This document shows positions 10,615 to 22,979 of a stretch of DNA of 64,000 nucleotides, one piece after another. Below the pieces are notes generated by a model, which had not been told where the DNA came from, ran no database searches, and worked only from the letters and a program-made list of their open reading frames with translations. Position numbers and translations under genes: made by a program. This DNA is from Anaeramoeba flamelloides (taxonomy: Eukaryota; Metamonada; Anaeramoebidae), in the NCBI GenBank assembly GCA_027625915.1, contig JANTQA010000047.1, forward strand, positions 12,958,001 through 13,022,000, given 5' to 3'. Every line of letters begins with the position of its first letter. Positions within the stretch are counted from its first letter, which is position 1.

Positions 10615-10773
10615 GCGCTCTAATGGAATTGAACCATTGACCTTTTCATAGTATAAAATTAAATGTTAAATTTAACGCCTTAACCACTCGGCCAATTGGG
10701 CTATTTTAATGCCCAATCTTGGATTCGAACCAAGGTTTTAATCGAAATGCTCTACATGCTGAGCTAAGAGCGC
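10615..10773 (-). tRNA. outer tRNA interrupted in the anticodon loop by a second, permuted tRNA
   Basis: Reading the minus strand from 10773, the 5' half has acceptor GCGCTCT, TA, D-arm GCTC-AGCATGTA-GAGC, A, then anticodon stem TTTCG (10747-10743). The 3' half has anticodon stem TGAAA (10648-10644), variable AGGTC, T-arm AATGG-TTCAATT-CCATT and acceptor AGAGCGC ending at 10615. Acceptor pairing is 7/7 and extends three bp outside as CAA/TTG. The anticodon stem pairs 5/5 with one G-U. Removing 10654-10740 (87 nt) leaves exactly 72 nt with a 7-nt loop ATTACTA. U33 is present and positions 34-36 would read UAC (Val). A32, U37 and a templated U73 are unusual, so the anticodon assignment is tentative. 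An A-box and a near-consensus B-box are present. Confidence 0.6.
10654..10740 (-). tRNA. permuted tRNA-Leu(UAA), 3' half before 5' half, inside the outer tRNA's intron
   Basis: The 3' half comes first: TAAAAC, T-arm CTTGG-TTCGAAT-CCAAG, acceptor ATTGGGC (10717-10711), then A as discriminator and an AT-rich spacer (10710-10702 including that A). The 5' half follows: acceptor GCCCAAT (10701-10695), TG, D-arm GCC-GAGTGGTTAA-GGC typical of class II tRNAs, G, anticodon stem TTAAA/TTTAA around loop TTTAACA with anticodon UAA, then TTTTA. The acceptor strands pair 7/7 with each other across the short spacer. If the ends 10740 and 10654 are joined, TTTTA meets TAAAAC. That could form a short variable arm, and the mature RNA would be 78 nt before CCA addition, plausible for a class II tRNA-Leu. 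C37 is atypical. This is the architecture of permuted tRNA genes known from some algae. Confidence 0.6.
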
Positions 10774-11259
10774 TTGATATTTTAATATAAGTTTTATATG
10801 TTAATAAAACTGTTTACTATATGATAATTGTAAAATTTTATAAAAAAAATAATTTTTTAAATTTGTAAATTTAACATTTTTTGAGAACTTCACTTATATT
10901 AAATACTATTTTTTAATAAAAGGTCTTGTATAAAAAATTATTTTTTAAGAAATTTTACAATTTAAATTGGAAAATCAAATTTTCCAGGCTCTATTAATAT
11001 TTTTTTCAAACAAATAGTAAAAAATTGGAAATATTTTTCTTCACACATAAGACACCTTTTATTATATTTTGACAGTATATTAGGTCTGATGAATATCCTT
11101 CAATCAGGGAATATTTTTTTTAAATGATTAAAGAATTATTTACTCTTTTAAATTGGAAAAAATATTTTTTTTTGATTTTTACGGTAGATTTTTTTTAATT
11201 ATTATAATAAACCCAAAATTTATTAAAATTTTCAGTTTATAACAAAAAGTAAAAAAAGC

Positions 11260-11990
11260 CTCAGATAGGTTTTCAAGAATTTAAAAGAATTGAGTAAAAT
11301 CAAATATTTTTCTCTATTCCTTTGAATTCTGGAAAACCTAGGACACTTCCATTAGGTTTTTTTCTAATTTTTGAAAAAATTGAAAATTAAATAATATTTC
11401 ATTTTGGTTCAAAAAGTATTAAAAAAAACACGTTTGGATTTTCTGGAGTTTTATTTTTATTTGTGAAATATATTGATTCTCGTTAGGTTTTTTTGAGTTT
11501 TCTATTTATTCTAAAAATTTGTAGATTTTCGTTTGCTTTTCTTGAGTTTTCTGTGTACTTGGAAAATCAATAGATTTTCTTTAGGTTTTTTTTACTTTAG
11601 AAATAAACAGGAAATTTTAATAAATTTTCTGTTTATTTCCAAAGTAAAAAAACCAAAAAAACTTCACAAACAAAACAGAAAACCCCAAGAAAACCACCAT
11701 TAACTTCTCCTGAATTTAAAAGAATAGAGAAAAATCTTTTTTTTTACAAATATTCTTCTGAATTAAAAAAAAACCTAGGCACTCAATAGCGCTCCACAGC
11801 ACTCTATTCACTTGACGGAAAAGTTCATAAGGTTTTGCAGAGTTCAGAAGAATAGAGGAAAATATTTGATTTTACACAATTCTTTTAAATTCTGGAAAAA
11901 TTCTGTTAGGTTTTTTTAAATTTAAGAAATAACCCAAAAATTTCTTAAATTTTCGGTTTATATCTTATATTAAAAAAAACTATGGACTCC
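11260..11990. repeat. cluster of CTAGGTTTT foldback modules
   Basis: Several palindromic modules in a row. One has AAAAGAATTGAGTAAAATC facing CTCTATTCCTTTGAATTCTGG. Another has TTAGGTTTTTTTTACTTTAG-type arms facing their mirror around AAATTTTC. The same modules recur at 15530-16020 and 51105-51450. No reading frame is seen. Confidence 0.6.
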
Positions 11991-12369
11991 ACAGATCTTT
12001 TTGGATACACATTATTAATCACCAGTTATTTTTCACCCTTTGAGTTTTTTAGATGAATAGAGTGTTTTCAAAACTATTTATTATTATTTTTTCAAAATAA
12101 TATCCCAAAGTTGAATTTAAGGGATATTGATTGTAAAGTCATACTAATAAAAATTTTTTTACACAAAATAGATATTTTTTCATGACTAAAGACTTTTAAA
12201 AGTTTCGTAGTACAATTAACAACAATACAAACAGCGGACTCAGGATTTTTAAGAAATTTAATATCAATTATATTTTGAAAAAACTGGATTAATAAGGATG
12301 AAATGATAATTTAAGTTATAGTTTTATCAAGTTAGAATTTTTGATCTTATTTTTTCATAATAAACTTCT

Positions 12370-12920
12370 TTTAACTCAAAGGGGCCCAGCGATAAATGAA
12401 AAAGTCACTTTTTTTCTTAAGAACGAATCAAACTTGGATTGTTTAGAAATAAGAACAATAATAGAATTTGGATTAGAGTTGAGATTCATAAAATCAACCC
12501 TGAAAAAAACATAAATTTCAAAAAAAAAAAACATATCCAAAAATTTTTTGGAGTTCTTTTCATTGGAAGGTCTAATTCAAAATTTCTCAATTTCTTTGGC
12601 AAATTAAAATTGTTATCAAAAAGATTTTTTAATTGTAAATGTATGAATTTTAATAGATATTAGAAAGTCTCACTTTTCTGAATTTTAATTTGGGGTTGAA
12701 AACAATTTTTTTTTTATTCAAATAGAATTTTTTTAAAAAAAAAAAGAAAAGCAAAAAGAAAAATACAAAAAAAATAATTTTGAGTAAATGAGAAAAAATG
12801 ATCAGATCTATCAATTGAAATTTTAGTTTGAGAAGAAGGTGAATTAAACTCATAGAATATGTTCTATTTCTTAAATAAAACCGGGAGTCTTTGGCTGAAA
12901 AAGAGTATAGTTTTGATATT
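12370..12920 (-). repeat. dispersed TCAGTCAAAG-end repeat, inverted copy
   Basis: The reverse complement matches 38990-39600 and 29420-30060 over several hundred bp by eye: the GATTGTTTAGAAATAAG, TTGAGATTCATAAAA and TCTCAATTTCTTTGG blocks in the same order. Its right end reads as the mirror of TTTCAGTCAAAG. The 74-codon open frame inside is an accident of the repeat, because the equivalent frames in the other copies are not conserved. Confidence 0.55.
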
Positions 12921-13069
12921 TATTTTTGTTATTGTAATTGTTAGAGAAGAAAAAAAAGAAACTTTCTTCAGAAGGATCATATTTTAAAAAAATAATACTC
13001 TTAAATAAAAACGTTTAACAACTTTAATTGATAATTTCTTGATTTAAACTAAAATTCAAAAATTTTCAC

Positions 13070-13420
13070 TTAGTTAAAACGTAGCGAATAATCATAATAA
13101 TACACGATCATTCAAATTGAATATACTTTTCATTTTGATAAAATATGAAAATCATTTTTTCATCTTTTAGTTTTTTTTTTCATTTCATTTTTTGAATTAT
13201 GTAACTTGTTTCAGTCGGATCAAATTTTTTTTACAAACAGTTGATTAAGGTTAAAGTTGGTTTCTTCCAAATAGAAGAAAACAAATAAAATTAGTTGATA
13301 ATATCTGGCCATTTGATCTATCAATATTCTTAATAGAATTTAAAGAAATTAACCAATGTATTTTTTTTTGGCCCAAATTCAATATTTTTCAAACACCCAT
13401 GATTTATTTGTATTGATAAT
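13070..13420. repeat. direct repeat, copy 1 of 2
   Basis: Matches 14400-14760 in order: GTAACTTGTTTC, then TTGGTTTCTTCCAAAT-like sequence, TTGATAATATC, ATTTGATCTATCAAT, AACCAATGTATT. The two copies are about 1.3 kb apart and diverged. No gene content. Confidence 0.5.
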
Positions 13421-14399
13421 TATTTATTTTTTTTTTGTGAGTATTGATTTATATAAAAAAACTGTTAACATTTCAATCCATGAATGGTTCTCATTTGGTA
13501 TTTCTTTGAGAATTGATTAAATAAGATTTTTTTTTCAAAAAGTGAATTTTGATGTGTTAAAATTGTTGAATTTGGGTTTAGTCACACAAATATAAATTTC
13601 AACACCTAATAATTTAACAGGAATGTTTAAACATAATAACATCCTACTTAAGTGACTAGTTATTTATCAATGGATTTGATTCATACCCTAGAGGTGGTTT
13701 GGTTACCACAATAAAGTCTCTTGTAAAAGTGAAATTGTTCTTCTTTTTGTTGAAAAAAAAAAAGATATACAAAAATAAAAAATTCATTCGATCTTTTAGG
13801 ATAAAATTTAAAAAAAAAAAATAAATCATAAGATCATTGATCAAAAAATTCAATTATTGAAAAAAACAATAATTTCAAGATCTTAAGTAAACAAATTCAA
13901 ATATGAATAAAAAAATATCAAAGGATCTTCAAATAAGAAAATTCAATGAGCAAAAAAATCAATTAAAAAAAAAAAAATTTCAAAGAATTCTTAATTTTCA
14001 AATAAACCAAAATTTGAATAAAAAATTAACTATTCTTCTTTATCTAACTAAATATTAAATTTCTTCAATTAGAAACGAATTATATTCTTCAATTGCAAAA
14101 CAAATATAATTCTGATTTAATCTAATTTAAGCTATTTTATTACTCACTAAATTTGAAAAAACTATGATTTAAACACTCTTTCGATAAAATCACTCCTTTC
14201 AAAATTGAACAATCGAAAAAATTATAAAATCTCATAATATAGGAAAAGAAATACTCGACACTTCGAAATGAAATTTTTTTTTTTCAAATTTAAAATTCAC
14301 AGTGATTTAAATTTGAAAATACATGTCTGGTAATAGGGGCTTTTTTCTAAAAATGTACTTGTTTTTGATTATTTATTTTTTGAGATTCATTTGATATTA

Positions 14400-14760
14400 A
14401 TATAAACTAAATTCCAAAATTTTTGTCACAATTTAAAAGGTTGAAAGAATAACACTACTCCATTATAAATTTAATTTGGGAATAATTTTTATTTTACAAA
14501 CTATTTCATTTTTTGTTTTTTTGTTTTGTTTCCCTTTCCTTTTTTACAGTTATGTAATCTGTTTCTTTTGAAGGGAATTTTTTTTGGATGCGGATAAAAG
14601 TTTTAGTGTTGAGAAACGTTAAATAGAAAAATCACATACAATTGGTTGATGTTATCATATCATTTGATCGATCAACAATTTTTGATGAAATTTATACAAA
14701 TTTATCAATGTATTCTCTGTAACCCTCGTTACATTATTTTGGACTCTCTTATTTTTTTTT
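14400..14760. repeat. direct repeat, copy 2 of 2
   Basis: Partner of 13070-13420, sharing GTAATCTGTTTC, GGTTGATGTTATC, CATTTGATCGATCAAC and ATCAATGTATT in the same order. Confidence 0.5.
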
Positions 14761-15529
14761 TTTTGATTTTTATATTTTTTTTCTTTTATTTGGATAAAAA
14801 TGATTACTTATTCAAACATTAATACCTTGTAACTTAAATGTGTTTTAATATTAAGTTTGTAAAAATATACTAAATTGTATTTTTTTTTTTCCTATTTTTG
14901 ATTTTGAGTGTGTTCAAATTTTGGAATGGAGCTTATATTGGTTGGTTTTTAATAGGATTAGGCACATCGAAATATTTTTAAAAAAATTTTATTCAATTTC
15001 AAAAATTATATTTAAACCATATTAACAGATACTTTAGGATTTTTTTTTTTGGGTGTTTTTGGTAATTTCCCAAGTCGTCTGAGAAACTTTTTCATCTAAT
15101 CACATTTAAAAGGTGAAGAAGGTTTCATCTAAATATTCTTCACTTTGGATCAAAAAAATATTTTATGTGTAACCCACTTGTAATTAAAAACAAAATTTTA
15201 AATTTAAAGTTAGACAAAACTACTCCATTCCTTAACCATTTCATCTTTAATAATAATTTTTTTTTACAATATAATCAAAATTTAAGAACTTCAAATTCCT
15301 GAGGTTATTGTATTTATTGTTGCTAGTATACCACCTTTTCTAAAAGTTTAAAGTCGGAAAAAATGGTGTGTTTTGGGGAAAAATATTCTAAATAAACATA
15401 TGGGTGAATTTTAGTTTCATAGAACTTGGAGTAATTTACTTGGATAGATATAAACGAATATTTTTGAAAATGTTGTACTAATCATAATCTGAAATATAGA
15501 AAAAAATACTTGTTATATTAATTGAAAGT

Positions 15530-16020
15530 ACCCTAGGTTTTCCATTATCCAAAAATATAGAAAAAAATCTTTGAATTTAATTATTTATTTAACAACCTGA
15601 AAAACCTAATGAATTATTTCTGTCAAGTGCCTATGTTTTCCAGAATTAAAAAGAATAGGATAAAATCTAACAATTTTATTCAATTCTTTTAAACTCTGGA
15701 AAAAGTGACAGAAAGTGCCCTAGGTTTTTTTCACTTTTTGGAATAAACCGAAAATTTCAAAAATTTTCTGTTTATTACAAAAATTAAAAAAAACCTAGAG
15801 AAAAGCTTCCATAGAGTACCTATCTTTTTTTTAATGTAAGAAATTAAAAAAAAATTCAAAAATTTTATTTTTATTTCTCAAATTAAAAAAGATAATGGTG
15901 GTTTTCTTGTGGTTTTCTATTTTATTTTAAAGTGTTCTAGGTTTTTTTTTGCTTTTTGAAATAAAAAGAAAATTTTAATAAATTTTCGGTTTATTTCAAA
16001 AAGTAAAAAAAACCTAACGA
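15530..16020. repeat. cluster of CTAGGTTTT foldback modules
   Basis: Same module family as 11260-11990. Near-perfect palindromes are centred near 15755 and 15982, each a TTTTTGGAATAAACCGAAAA-like arm facing its mirror. Each can fold into a hairpin with arms of about 30 bp. Confidence 0.6.
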
Positions 16021-16799
16021 AAATCAAAAAAAAAAATATTTTTATCAATTTCTATCAATAAATAATTCTTTAATCATTAAAATAATTTATTCTATACTTG
16101 TAAGATATTAATTATATCTAAAATGCTTTCAAAATATAATAAACTGTATTTTAGGTGTGAAAAAAAAAATATTACTAATTTTTTACTATTTAATTAAAAA
16201 AAATCTTAATTGAACCTGGAAAATTAGAATTTTCCTACCTAAATTATTGAATATCTTTGAAAATGTTTTTTATACAAGATCTTTTATTAACCAATAGTGT
16301 TTATTATAATTGGAGTTCTCAAAAAGTAAAAAATTGACAAATTTTTAATTTTTTTTTATAAAATTTTTTTCAATCATTCTACAGTGTTCGCATTTTACTT
16401 CTTTGTAATAAAAAAAACCTTAAACAATTATTTGATTCCATGGGATTAAATGATTATTTTTTATTTTAAAATTAGTCTCAATTTATTTCTTGATTGAATT
16501 TGGTTTTTAATCGAATCGCATCATTCAGAAAATTTATTAATGAATAATTTTTTTTTTATTTTGAAAAGAATTTTTTTATATCTAAGAAAATACTAAATAT
16601 TTATGATTTTTCTTCGTGAGATTTTATTTTTTATCATCTTTTTAACAATCCTGGGGTTTTTATGTTTATATCACCTTATAAAATTATTTTACTTTGAAAT
16701 ATAAGAAAATTTCTTTTTTGAATTGTTTTTTGATACCAATAAAAAATTCTTTATTTCATTCAATTTAAGGACTAATAATTTTATTTTTTTTTTTTTTTA

Positions 16800-17930
16800 A
16801 AGGCAATAGAATATTTATTTAAAAATGATATAATTAACTCCTATGCTGGCAACTTGTTTTCTCAATTTTAGAGAGATGAGTTATCATTTTTAAAAGAATT
16901 CATTTTTACCAATGAAATTTTCAGTAAAAAGATCTTGTTCCTTTTTTGTTAGGTTTTTGGATCAAATTAGAAAAAAAAAAATTAGTAAAAAATTCAAAAA
17001 AATTTTATTTAGATGAAATATCACTTTTAGTAATTTCTGGGAGTCTTTATGAACAAATAATATTCAAACTTTAATCTTATTTTAAAAATACAATAAATAT
17101 AAATCAAATATTCTAAACTTTTCGATGAAAAAATTTTGATCATGTATTTTATTCACAAATATTTATTAAATTTCATGAAATTTAAAAGATTATGCAATAT
17201 TATTTATCAAATATTCAGGGTATAAAAAAGGAATTGGTTGTATTAAAATCAGTTATTTGATATTATATATTATTTTTTATTCGAATTCTTATTAGAATTA
17301 TTAATTTGAATTGGTTTTATTTGTTTGAAAATCTTTCAAAAATTGAGAACTTTAATTGTAAAGTCTATTTGTTACATTTAATCTTTGGGTTGTTAATAAC
17401 TCACTGTAAAAATTTTACCAGGTTATTAATTATTGATTATAAATAATCAAATTAAAATTTTTTCCTTTAGATTATTAGTTGAAATTTCCTAGTTTTTTTT
17501 TGCAGTTATTGTTCCTTGAAAGAGATCTTTCTTTTTCTTTTTACTTTTGTTCAATAAATAACTAATAAAAAAGTTACTATCATGAAAAAAAAAAAATAAT
17601 GTAATGAATAAGAATTTTCTCATCCTTTTATATTAGTTTGTACCTAGAGTTATATTTAACTTTCAAATTCGTATTTGTTGTTTAGAATCACTGGAATTGA
17701 ATTAAAACACTCCATTTTGTTCTTTGAAATCGACTTTTCAAATACTTTTTTTTCGGAAACATTCTCTCTTCTAAATACCCAAAAAAAAAAAACAGAAAAA
17801 TATAATTAAATACTATTTTTCCTTTTAGCAACTGGAAAGATTTTTTTATGAGTTACAAAATTTTGACTTGCAATATTTAGAAACAAAATATTTAAATTGG
17901 TTTTAAAAACTTAAATTCAACATTTCGATT
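16800..17930. repeat. long dispersed repeat, copy 1
   Basis: Colinear with 35220-36400. Shared blocks include GAGATGAGTTATCAT, TCAGTAAAAAGATCT, TTTTTGGATCAAATT, CACTTTTAGTAATTTCTG and TTAAATTTCATGAAATTTAAAAGATTA. About 1.1 kb long with no conserved reading frame. Ends not defined. Confidence 0.5.
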
Positions 17931-18676
17931 AATTTTATATTCTTTGGATACAATTTAAACATTTTTTTCAGAATTACATTCTTTTTTGTTAGAACAACTA
18001 ATTTAAACCCACTGATATTACTATTCATAAATATAAATATTGTTAAAGAAATATCACTAATACTTTGCAAAGTGGATATCTACTTTTCTTTTCATTTTGT
18101 GGATTTTTTTATTTCCTAAAGGGATTTATTTTCTCTTATTCGAGACCCACTTGCATATGATTTTTCTCATATTTTGTAATCATTCAAGATTGCCAATTTG
18201 AGATATATTTTATTTGACATATGTGAGATATTTGGATCTTTACTTTCGCACTTAATCTTACATAAGAATTACGATTTGTCTCTAGATTAATATATATATC
18301 TTATTTTGGCTCTTTTTTCAAAGATATTATAAAATTTCTTTAACTAGGGTAAATAAGAACAGCTATTCAAATTTATCTTTAAAAGTTCAGAATTTATTAA
18401 AATAGTTTGTAATTTGTGCTGATACCATTTTCTTTTCTACATTTGACCAGCTTTATTTAGTAATTTAAAAAATGAATTCCCGAACTACAGTTCAACTGTT
18501 AATTCCGCACACAACTATATTTTAGTTATCGTTTCTCATTATATAGGGGATTTAGGTACCAAGAGTACACCCTTAAAAATATTGTGAAATAACAAACATT
18601 TTTTACTAATTGCTCAAGTTTTAATACCTTTTTTTTTTAACACATTTAATTTTTCTTAATACAAACCTCCTTTCCA

Positions 18677-20463
18677 ATGACAACCGAAACAATAAAAATC
18701 CCCAAAATACTATACGAAGTTCAAGCAATAAATGATTGGCATTCTGAAATTGAAGAAGAAATCTCATTTAATGCATTTGATCGAATTTCAGTTCTTCAAG
18801 ATTTAAATGATTGGTGGTTTGGATTTAAATCGAGTTCCGAAAAGACAAAATTGGGATTTTTCCCAAGAAAGTAAGAACACCTTTTTTTCTTCTTTTTGTT
18901 GTCTTTCTCTCACCTGGTTTTATTCTTCTTCTTTTATGCTGAATAAAAAAATAATAACAAAAATGACTCAAAAAAAGTTATGTGCAACAAATTGAAAAAA
19001 CGAAAACAAGGACATCCCCAAAAAAAAAAAAGAAACAAAAGCCAAAGCCAATACCAAAACATAAAAAAGAACCCACGAACACAAATATGCGTGATGACAA
19101 GAATGAAACAATAAAAGAAAAAAATGAAAAAATAAAAGAAAAAAAAGAAAAAAAAGAAAAAAAAGTTCCTCTTCAAGATAACAATCAAGATAACAATCAA
19201 GATAAAAATCAAGATAAAAAAAAAAAGAAAAAAGGAAAGCAATTAGACCTTACCAAACCATTTTTAACAAGCAACTTTACCTGGTGGGAAACAAATTCGA
19301 TCAACAATTGGGAATTCCGTGTTGAACTAATCAAGCAAAAACAAAAGATCAAAAAGAAAAAAAAATATTTGGTTGTCTCACGGATTGAAATTCCCAACAG
19401 CAGAAATCAGCAAAAAAAAGGGAAAAAACTTTATAGAACCATGCAGTCAGAGTATACGATGAAAGACTTTCAGGAATTGCGCTCATTTCTATGTAATTAT
19501 AAGCCGTTAGCTGTACCGCTGCTCAAGACCGATCGTAAGGATGTCAATTCGTGTCGTCAAATTGAGAAATTTTTAACCAATATCCAAAGGCACCCCGTTT
19601 TAAGCCAAAGTGATATCTATTTGCAATTTTTAGGAACAAGGAACTCCAAGGAATGGAGCGAAATCCAAAAACAGACTGTAACTCTTATGAAGAAATGGAA
19701 TTTTTTCCAGGAAATGCAAGCCGAGCACCCAACAGAGACACTCCAAAGCAACTATGATCAAATAGTCAATTCCTTCCAGGCATTCCTTTCATCATTTGAA
19801 AAAAAAATCAAGAATAGCAAATCGTCTTGGTCACGGCTGACAGTCAACCAGCAAAGCTTTGGGTCCATTTACCACGAGCTGAGCACCTTTTTTGAAAGCA
19901 TCTCTCAGGTGGATTGGAGAAAGGGCTATATAGTTAACTCGATCAAAAATTCAGATCATTCGGACATGGAGAAATTCTCTGTCCTGTCAAAGACCCTTTC
20001 AAACGGGTTTCTTTCCGTGTCCCAAATATGGGAAAACGTAAACGATCAAAACGGTAACGCTCCGATAAATTATATTAATGATATCTTGGATGATATATTA
20101 TCAATGTCCGAAATATTCAAAAGATTAAAAGATGTCAAAAAAGTTTTGGAATCCCAAAAGCAAAGTGTCCAAAATTTACAAAAGGCGAAAAATTTAGATA
20201 ACGAGAAAATCAAAATTGAAGAGGAGAAATTGGCCTTTTTAAAAAGAGGCAGAATACTTTTCCAACTCGCTCTTCTTGCAGAAATCGAATTATTTAAATT
20301 TCGATTGTTAACAAATTTGAAAACATTGATATCCGAATACAGCCAAAGTGTAATTAATAATCTTGAAAAATGGATGGCTTCTTTCTCTACCCCGAAATTA
20401 ATGTCTGAGGATTTAGTAATTTCTAAGGGTGTGACATATTCTCAATATAGAAACAAAAAATAA
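18677..20463 (+). CDS. SH3-PX-BAR sorting nexin (SNX9/18/33-like)
   Basis: Two exons, 18677-18870 and 18978-20463, joined by a 107-nt GT-AG intron; the split codon AA|T gives Asn in FPRNYV. The protein is about 559 aa, close to human SNX9. Residues 1-70 form an SH3 domain, with NDWWFGF and GFFPRNYVQQIE matching the usual DDWW and G-FP-NYV motifs. About 70-145 is a Lys-rich low-complexity linker. About 165-280 is a PX domain, with RTMQSEYTMKDFQELRSFL (basic phosphoinositide-binding strand) and FLTNIQRHPVLSQSDIYLQF. About 285-555 is a helical BAR region ending AEIELFKFRLLTNLKTLI. In known families this module senses or makes curved membrane in endocytosis and macropinocytosis and recruits WASP/dynamin through SH3. 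That role is inferred from architecture. The ATG at 18677 directly precedes the SH3 fold. Confidence 0.88.
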
Positions 20464-22350
20464 TATCTCAAAATTCCTTTTTTTCTTTAATTTTTTCGAA
20501 ATTTCCAGTTCATTTTTTTTTTTAAATTTTAATTATTTTATTTTTTTTTAAATTTTTTGGATTTATGAATTAAATTTCGATACATACTTATCTCTTTTAA
20601 TTTTTTATGAATTTTTTTATCAATTATTTGTTTTTAAGAAAATATTTTCATATATTTGTAAAATTATTCTATTGAATATTTTTTTTTTTTTTTTATTGCT
20701 TATTAAGAAGGAATTGTTATCTTTATTTGATATTGGATTTTTTCATTCAAAAGTCTAGAATATGTGATAATGTAATTATTATGTTTAAATATCCTCTATT
20801 TTACAAATAAATAATCTTTTCGCAAAAAAAAAATATTTTATTGAGAAAAATTCAATTATCTTGAAACTGTATTTTGAAGGTGGCAATTTTATTATAAAAA
20901 TAATCAGTGTTCAGATTTTGATTCTTTTTTTAAAAAAAAAACTTTAATAATTCTTTTTTCTTTTAATGATTATTCTCAACTTATTTCTTGTTTTCATTCA
21001 GTTTTACATCGTATCCCTTCCTTTACAAATTTTAATAATTAATAAATTTTCTTTTTTAAATTATCAAAAAAAAATTAATATTACTCAAACAAATAAACCT
21101 TTGAGGTTTTTCTTTCTGAGATTTTATTTTTTATTATCTTTTCTTCAATTCTGATTTTTTTAAGTTTATTTCTGAATTCCATGAATAATTTTTTCTTTCA
21201 AATCTATCAATGTTATATTTAATGTTTTTATTAATTTTTTGAATCGAGTTTTCATATCGAAAATGAAAAATAATAACAAAATCATTATTTTTGTTTTATT
21301 TAAAGTGTTATAATTGCATTATCAAATGCTAAAATATGTTTCACTATTCCCAAGAATTAACATCATTGTTAATAAAAATATTAATTTGCTTTTTTTACTT
21401 ATAGATTCTAAATGGTTAAAATTATAATTTTCAAGAATTGTCTCCTAATTGATATGTTGAAGAGATTGAATAATCTCTAAATTATCCAAAACAATAATTA
21501 CAAAGCAAAAAAAAAAAATATTTTTAAGATCTCACTAATATGAGATTGTATTTTTTAAAAAACAATAGTAGTTCCTGAAATATTTTTTTTCTATAAAAGG
21601 GGGTCTTATTAAGATAGAATACAAAAATAAACAATATAACCATGTTAAAAATATTTTTTGAACAATAAAATACCATTATATTGTTTTTTACTTTTATAAA
21701 AAATTTTGTTGAGACTAAACCTCTTTGGAAAAAAATTGTTTATGATCAAAAGAAGAAAAAAATAATCACCTCTTTTTACCACTGAAAAAAAAATCTTTTA
21801 AAAGTCTGATCAGAAGTTTCACCATCATTTATTTTATTAATATCTTCCAAATAAACAAAGTAGGTTATTAGTTTGAATCGATGTTATAATAAAAAAATAA
21901 TAATGTATCTTTAAAATTCATAGTGATTAATTTTAATAAGGGGGTTCTAATAAAAATTTATCCTATTTTTAGAAAATAGTGTAGAGTTTATATGTAAGAA
22001 AATTCATATTAGTCATCAGTTACTTAGTAGTACAGAAAGTATACAACCAATTAATACAATAATAGGGGATAATATAAAAGTTAATTTTATAAAATGAAAG
22101 TTGTAAATTATTATTATAACCATAAATAATTTAAAAGAGATGAATACTTGGTTTTAAATCAAAAATTTTGTGATATATCAATAATTGAAATTTTTATTTT
22201 CTAAAAAATTTGAGATAAAAAATGAGTAAAGGATGTAAAAAATTGTCAAAAGAAAATTCAGAAATCTAAAGCTCAATACTTTCCGTCTTTTTATTAATTG
22301 CTTTTCCATTATCTTTTCTTTTTACTATAACAAAAAGGGCTAAAATCAGA
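20464..22350. other. AT-rich spacer
   Basis: Nothing coding is supported. A short block near 21098-21175 (TTTCTGAGATTTTATTTTTTA) also occurs near 16610-16680, so at least part is dispersed repeat. Confidence 0.5.
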
Positions 22351-22356
22351 ATATAT

Positions 22357-22857
22357 TAGTGGAAAAAATACGTACATGAAAAAATATCTTACAAGATTTT
22401 TAATTGTGAATATTATCAAAATTGCTCTGGAATTTCTTTAATTTTCAATCAAATCCTTTTTATAAATAACCAAATTTTTTATAAAGATAGTAATAAACCC
22501 ACCTATATTTCATTAAAGTTGGGTTTCTCTAGAATACTCTTGTAATTGTTTGATAGTATAAGTTGATAAACTTTTTATGAAAAAAAATAGAGTTTTATAG
22601 AGGTTTTCTAGAGTTTGGATATTGATAAATATTATTCTTGTTTCTTGATTGGTTGGATTACGTTTTAAGTAAATGTAATTTTCATTAATCAGCCTTCTGA
22701 TATGTGGATGGGTTATAATTTTTAAAAGTTTGATTCATAAAAATTGGGGATTTGATTTTAAATAAAAGAAATTATACAACATTTTTGATAATATTCACAA
22801 TTAAAAATCTTGTCAGGGATTTTTTTCATGACCTTATATGAAAAAAATTAATGGGTG
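22357..22857. mobile_element. TACCGGACATG-end TIR element, diverged copy
   Basis: Ends are inverted repeats: GTGGAAAAAATACGTACATG at left, with ACAAGATTTTTAATTGTGAATATTA inside it, mirrored at the right end. The interior is colinear with 37862-38345, including AAAGTTGGGTTTCTCTAGAATAC and TAGAGTTTTATAGAGGTTTTC. About 500 bp, no frame, so a non-autonomous element. Confidence 0.65.
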
Positions 22858-22979
22858 AAAAAAATACTCTTTTTACTAATAAAAACTTCATATTGTTCAA
22901 TTAACCCCATACTTTTTTTTACTGTTTGTTCCTATATAATATCTTATTTTGTTTTTTTAGTTGTTTACATCTAGTCAAA

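Noticed and set aside
10615-10773. Two ordinary tandem tRNA genes
   Set aside because: Acceptor stems then pair only 4/7 each, and the first lacks a complete anticodon arm, whereas the nested reading pairs both stems 7/7.
12439-12663. 74-codon frame
   Set aside because: It lies in a dispersed repeat whose other copies (29420, 38990) do not keep this frame.
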